From: JBFKOL01 sp041628815
GTDB lineage: Bacteria > Bacteroidota > Bacteroidia > Chitinophagales > Saprospiraceae
Direction: 5' to 3'
Assembly: GCA_041628815.1 (NCBI GenBank)
Contig: JBFKOL010000020.1
Location: 1-26,608 of the forward strand
DNA length: 26,608 bases
Shown here: positions 23,179 through 26,608 of the stretch, piece by piece
How the letters are laid out: every line of letters starts with the position of its first letter
Position numbering within the stretch: the stretch's first letter is position 1
Made by a program: the position numbers and the translations under genes
The notes under the pieces: generated by a model
The model's database searches: none
What the model was told of the DNA's origin: nothing
What the model saw: only the letters and a program-made list of their open reading frames with translations

Positions 23179-23694
23179 CTACCAGTTGGTAAAAGACCTG
23201 TTGAATACATCTTCGGTTAACTGCCGGAATATATTCGAAATCAGTTCTTCCTGGACACTCGACAAATCGGTGTTGCTATCAAAATCCTCAAAGAACGAGA
23301 AACTTTGGGTCCAATTGTCTTCTTCATTTTTGTGGTTGACATAATCCACCTGGATGGAAATCTGCAACCTGTTCAGTGCACTACCAAACGAACCTCCCTC
23401 CCTTTCTTGCGGTGCTACTGAAGTTACGTTAAATCCGCTTACAGTTCCAGTAAATTCGATATCGGGTTCTGTCTCGTTGTAAGTCAGTCTCGAACTGCTG
23501 AGAATAATATCCCTGAGCGATTCACTGAACCTGTCTCCTATGTCAGCAGGTCCAGTGGCGGTCGTGTTTTGGAATGGATCGACATAGAAAGTACCAATAT
23601 CGGGTGGTATTGAGATCCCCTTAAAGGAATAACAAGCATTCAAACAGAGCACCAATAAACAACAAAGACCGTGGTGCAGGTATTTAAATGTCAT
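23179..23694 (-). CDS. lptE: LPS-assembly lipoprotein LptE, Bacteroidota type
   Basis: Outer-membrane lipoprotein of 171 residues expected to plug and support LptD in lipopolysaccharide insertion. It has a short signal peptide ending in the lipobox LCLNAC, with C21 the lipidated residue, followed by YSFKGISIPPDIGTFYVDPF, the typical start of the Bacteroidota LptE-like family. Further family-like blocks are RFSESLRDIILSSSRLTY, and GTVSGFNVTSVAP leading to a beta strand, with a C-terminal helix ISNIFRQLTEDVFNRSF. The start overlaps the end of the sigma-54 activator gene by 11 bases, and the TPR gene starts three bases after its stop, indicating one transcript. Confidence 0.88.
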   Translation of the reverse strand: MTFKYLHHGLCCLLVLCLNACYSFKGISIPPDIGTFYVDPFQNTTATGPADIGDRFSESLRDIILSSSRLTYNETEPDIEFTGTVSGFNVTSVAPQEREGGSFGSALNRLQISIQVDYVNHKNEEDNWTQSFSFFEDFDSNTDLSSVQEELISNIFRQLTEDVFNRSFTNW

Positions 23695-24937
23695 AATACT
23701 TGATTTTGCGATAAAGGGTGCGCTCTGATATCCCTAGTTCTTCTGCAGCCTCTTTACGCTTGCCATTGTGTTTTTTAAGTGCTTTAGTGATGTATTCTTT
23801 CTCCATTTCTTCCAGCGAGAGATTGTCTTCGACGACTTCCATTTCATCATACTTATCAGGACGCACCAGCACGGGTGCAACGCCTGGATCATCGTTGAAA
23901 GAACGGGCCTCCTTAGAGGTTTCCTGGTAATGTTCCACTGAGCGCACTTGATTATCATATGAAGGCATTCCCAGCCGCAGTTGATTGAGCTGGTTCCGGT
24001 CGGGCACGTTGAGATTATTATTTCGAATCAAACCATAGATCAAGGATTTTAAATCATTCAGATCATTTTTCATATCAAACAACACCTTGTAAAGTATATC
24101 CCTTTCTTCGAAATTCTGATTGGACTGTTCCTTTACCTGTGGTAGATGTCTCATCCCCATGTCGGGTACCGTTTGAAGTAAAAAATCGGCAGTAATGTTG
24201 CGGTCTTCCGAAAAAATGGACAGTTGTTCCACTACGTTGCGCAACTCCCTTACATTTCCAGGCCAGGAATAATTGATTACAAGATCCCTCGCCTCTTCGC
24301 TAAGAGTGATGCTATCGGTACGATATTTTTCCGCAAAGTCAACCGAAAACTTCCTGAACAGCATGTAGATGTCTTCTCTCCTGTTGCGCAATGCCGGCAC
24401 ATGAATAGGTACCGTATTGAGACGATAATACAAGTCGTCCCTAAATTTGCCTTGCTTGACTTTCTCCAATAAGTCTACATTGGTGGCCGCAATAACGCGT
24501 ACATCCGTCTTCTGTACCTTGGACGACCCTACGCGAATAAATTCGCCGGACTCTAATACTCTCAACAAAAATGCCTGGGTGTCCAGGGGCATTTCTCCTA
24601 TTTCATCGAGAAAAATAGTCCCTCCCGATGCCGTTTCGAAATATCCTTTCCGGTCCCCTGTCGCACCGGTAAATGCTCCTTTCTCGTGGCCAAACAACTC
24701 CGAATTGATGGTTCCTTCAGGTATAGCTCCCGTGTTGATAGCAATAAAGGTGTTGTGTTTTCTCGCACTCAGCTGGTGAATGATCTTCGATATGACTTCC
24801 TTGCCGACTCCACTTTCTCCTTGGATGAGAACGGTTAGATCTGTGGTAGCTACACGCATTGCTTTACCCAAAGCCCGGTTGAGCCCTTCAGATCTGCCGA
24901 TGATCCCGAATCTCTGTTTTATCGCCTGCAGGCTCAT
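23684..24937 (-). CDS. Sigma-54-dependent transcriptional activator without an N-terminal sensor domain
   Basis: Bacterial enhancer-binding protein of 417 residues. The AAA+ domain starts almost at once: Walker A GESGVGKE (40-47), the sigma-54 contact loop GAFTGA (87-92), Walker B GGTIFLDEIGEM (105-116), and the arginine-finger region FRDDLYYRLNTVPI near 170. NYSWPGNVRELRNVVEQ marks its end near 240. A roughly 120-residue linker leads to a Fis-type helix-turn-helix (about 385-415, RKEAAEELGISERTLYRKIK). No receiver, GAF or PAS domain is present, so activity must be controlled by expression, by the linker or by a partner. An intact GAFTGA loop implies an rpoN gene elsewhere. It overlaps lptE by 11 bases and follows miaB by 46. 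Confidence 0.95.
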   Translation of the reverse strand: MSLQAIKQRFGIIGRSEGLNRALGKAMRVATTDLTVLIQGESGVGKEVISKIIHQLSARKHNTFIAINTGAIPEGTINSELFGHEKGAFTGATGDRKGYFETASGGTIFLDEIGEMPLDTQAFLLRVLESGEFIRVGSSKVQKTDVRVIAATNVDLLEKVKQGKFRDDLYYRLNTVPIHVPALRNRREDIYMLFRKFSVDFAEKYRTDSITLSEEARDLVINYSWPGNVRELRNVVEQLSIFSEDRNITADFLLQTVPDMGMRHLPQVKEQSNQNFEERDILYKVLFDMKNDLNDLKSLIYGLIRNNNLNVPDRNQLNQLRLGMPSYDNQVRSVEHYQETSKEARSFNDDPGVAPVLVRPDKYDEMEVVEDNLSLEEMEKEYITKALKKHNGKRKEAAEELGISERTLYRKIKYYDI

Positions 24938-24983
24938 GAGTTATCTGTTAACGATGGTTTGCAATTAAATCTACCGTGGTCTT

Positions 24984-26444
24984 TCATTGAGCCCTATTGC
25001 CTTGTACCACTTCTCCTTTCAGTGTTGCACTGCTCACACTTTTTATTCGAACCAATGCGTAATCTCCGGGTCTCAATCCCGATGCTTTTGGGAATACGAC
25101 CATCTTATTTTGGCTGTTGCGCCCTTTGAACTCTTTTACCGAACGCTTTGAATCTCCTTCAATCAAGACTTTAAAAACTTTGCCAATATCTCGCTTGTTG
25201 TGGACGAGTGATACTTGGTTTTGTACCCTTATTACCTCACTCAACCTCCTTTTCTTGACCTCTTCCGGGATGTCGTCCTTATACTTTCGATGTGCAAGAG
25301 TGCCAGGTCGTTCTGAATAAAAAAACATATAGGACATGCTGTAATCCGCCCATTTGATCATGTCCATCGTGTCGAGATGTTCATCCTCCGTTTCGGAACA
25401 AAAGCCAACGATGATATCCGAAGAAACCGCGCAATCCGGAATGATCTTCCGGATACTGCGTACCCGGTCCTTATACCATTCAACATCATAGGTCCTGTTC
25501 ATCATCCGGAGAATGCGACTGTTACCGCTCTGCACCGGAAGATGGATATAGTTACATATGTTTTCATATCTGGCCATGGTGTGCAAGACATCATCCGTCA
25601 TGTCTTTGGGGTGAGAAGTCGAAAACCGAATTCTCAGATCTGGATTTACTCCGGCAACCATCGACAATAGATCAGCAAATGATACGACCTGCCCCGATTC
25701 GGGGTTCTTCCACTTGTAGGAATCCACGTTTTGACCGAGCAGGGTGACTTCCCTGTAACCACTGTCGAACAACTGAGCAGCCTCCGCCACTATGCTAAAG
25801 GCATCCCTGCTCCTTTCCCTTCCCCTGGTAAACGGCACTACGCAAAACGAGCACATATTGTCGCATCCTCTCATTATGGAAATGAATGCCGTGACACCGT
25901 TTGATGCCAACCTCACCGGTGAAATGTCGGCATAGGTTTCTTCTCTTGACAAAAATACATTGACCCCCTTTTCTCCTTCTTCTGCACCAGCTACCAGTCC
26001 AGGAAGATCCCTGTATGCATCAGGTCCGACTACCAGGTCAACAAGCTTTTCTTCTTCTAATAACTTTGACTTCAACCTTTCCGCCATACATCCCAAAACA
26101 CCTATCAAGGTCCCGGGACGACTTCTCTTTACCCTGTTGAACACCGATAGTCTTTTTCTGACGGTATCCTCTGCCTTCTCGCGAATGGAACAAGTATTGA
26201 TCAGAATGAGGTCTGCCTCGTCCAAAGAACGCGTAGTCGCAAAACCCTCCTCGGCGAGTATCGAGGCCACAATTTCAGAATCACTGAAATTCATCTGGCA
26301 GCCGTAACTCTCTATGTAGAATTTCTTTCCTGTCGTCTTCTCCTTAGACACCAAAGTCTCCATGACTTCGCCCTGACGGTTCTCATCTGTTTTCTTGAGA
26401 TCTTGCCTTGCCAAACCCCGTAGGGTAGGATTGTCGTCGTACAT
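24984..26444 (-). CDS. miaB: tRNA-2-methylthio-N6-dimethylallyladenosine synthase MiaB
   Basis: Radical-SAM methylthiotransferase of 486 residues that adds a methylthio group to isopentenyl-A37 of tRNAs reading UNN codons. The N-terminal cluster cysteines are in FYIESYGCQMNFSDSEIVAS (about 49), INTCSIREKAE (about 85) and GVLGCMAERL (about 119). The radical-SAM triad is C-x3-C-x2-C in RGCDNMCSFCVVPFTRGRE (about 194, 198, 201). A C-terminal TRAM-like RNA-binding part ends the protein (VFKVLIEGDSKRS, VRIKSVSSATLKGEVV). The ATG at 26444 is chosen because the DENRQGE block upstream of METLVSKEK resembles the N-terminus of related Bacteroidota MiaB proteins. An ATG at 26501 adds 19 hydrophobic residues without support, and one at 26363 is a shorter alternative. 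Confidence 0.95.
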   Translation of the reverse strand: MYDDNPTLRGLARQDLKKTDENRQGEVMETLVSKEKTTGKKFYIESYGCQMNFSDSEIVASILAEEGFATTRSLDEADLILINTCSIREKAEDTVRKRLSVFNRVKRSRPGTLIGVLGCMAERLKSKLLEEEKLVDLVVGPDAYRDLPGLVAGAEEGEKGVNVFLSREETYADISPVRLASNGVTAFISIMRGCDNMCSFCVVPFTRGRERSRDAFSIVAEAAQLFDSGYREVTLLGQNVDSYKWKNPESGQVVSFADLLSMVAGVNPDLRIRFSTSHPKDMTDDVLHTMARYENICNYIHLPVQSGNSRILRMMNRTYDVEWYKDRVRSIRKIIPDCAVSSDIIVGFCSETEDEHLDTMDMIKWADYSMSYMFFYSERPGTLAHRKYKDDIPEEVKKRRLSEVIRVQNQVSLVHNKRDIGKVFKVLIEGDSKRSVKEFKGRNSQNKMVVFPKASGLRPGDYALVRIKSVSSATLKGEVVQGNRAQ

Positions 26445-26525
26445 ATGCTGTAATAGATTAAGGAGCGCAAAGATAAGCAAAACATCTGCCCGATGTGCCA
26501 TTTTGTCAGGAAGAGAAAAGAAGTG

Positions 26526-26608
26526 CAGTCATCAGTCGTCAGTCGTCAGTCGTCAGTCATCAGTCATCAGTCATCAGTCGTCAGTCGTCAGTCGTCAGTC
26601 ATCAGTCA
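26526..26608. repeat. CAGTCRT heptamer tandem array with a 42-base higher-order period, cut by window end
   Basis: Eleven full heptamers and one partial copy of CAGTCAT or CAGTCGT, head to tail without interruption. Calling the sixth base A or G, the order is A GGG AAA GGG AA, which equals two copies of a six-unit block AGGGAA (26526-26567 and 26568-26608, the second lacking only its last base). The array continues past the window. It lies upstream of miaB. The + strand has no stop codons within the array; on the - strand TGA occurs in every frame, so it is not coding in the miaB direction. Confidence 0.95.

Noticed and set aside
26526..26608. CRISPR array
   Set aside because: The unit is seven bases with no spacers, and no cas genes are present; it is a simple tandem repeat.

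Overview
The window looks like the chromosome of a member of Bacteroidota, most likely a Saprospiraceae- or Lewinella-like lineage. This is inferred from gene content, not from a database search. The pointers are a NagB–PIG-L fusion next to an SSS symporter, an ECF sigma/FecR pair, the Bacteroidota-type LptE, the run miaB–sigma-54 activator–lptE–TPR protein–secG–groES–groEL, weak Shine-Dalgarno sequences, and a TAnnTTTG-type promoter. Coding density is very high. No gene-free stretch exceeds 300 bases; the longest, about 180 bases upstream of groES, is described below. I saw no tRNA, rRNA, CRISPR array, insertion sequence or phage gene.

Region 1 (1-4120, + strand) is the 3' part of gcvP, then gcvT, then a complete pxpA-pxpB-pxpC set. 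It joins glycine cleavage to ATP-dependent 5-oxoproline opening in one tightly packed run. Region 2 (4109-7851, - strand) is a two-gene unit: a NagB–PIG-L fusion followed 14 bases later by a sodium:solute symporter, suggesting amino-sugar uptake and use. Its last gene overlaps pxpC tail to tail by 12 bases. Region 3 (7958-15470, + strand) holds a DEAD-box helicase, a class V PLP enzyme lacking the desulfurase cysteine, an SLC13 carboxylate transporter, a DinB-like DUF1572 protein, and a compact DoxX-like / GMC oxidoreductase / gluconate-2-dehydrogenase-subunit-3 unit. That unit resembles an exported flavin dehydrogenase in which a four-helix DoxX protein takes the place of the usual cytochrome subunit.

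Region 4 (15496-17900) has a secreted M28 peptidase and a DUF3052 protein on the - strand, diverging from dgkA, which has a good Bacteroidota-type promoter almost touching its start codon. Region 5 (17914-19770, - strand) is an ECF sigma factor with a FecR-type anti-sigma factor whose cytoplasmic N-terminal domain is tandemly duplicated; no SusC/TonB target lies beside it. Region 6 (19797-26444, - strand) is a housekeeping and envelope cluster read as miaB, a sensorless sigma-54 activator, lptE, an acidic TPR protein, secG, groES and groEL, closed by a perfect 12-bp-stem terminator. Beyond miaB the window ends inside a CAGTCRT heptamer array with an exact 42-base higher-order period.

Most of the window is ordinary core metabolism. 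The least ordinary items are the duplicated anti-sigma domain, the DoxX–GMC–subunit 3 module, the two TTGA stop/start junctions, and the higher-order heptamer repeat.
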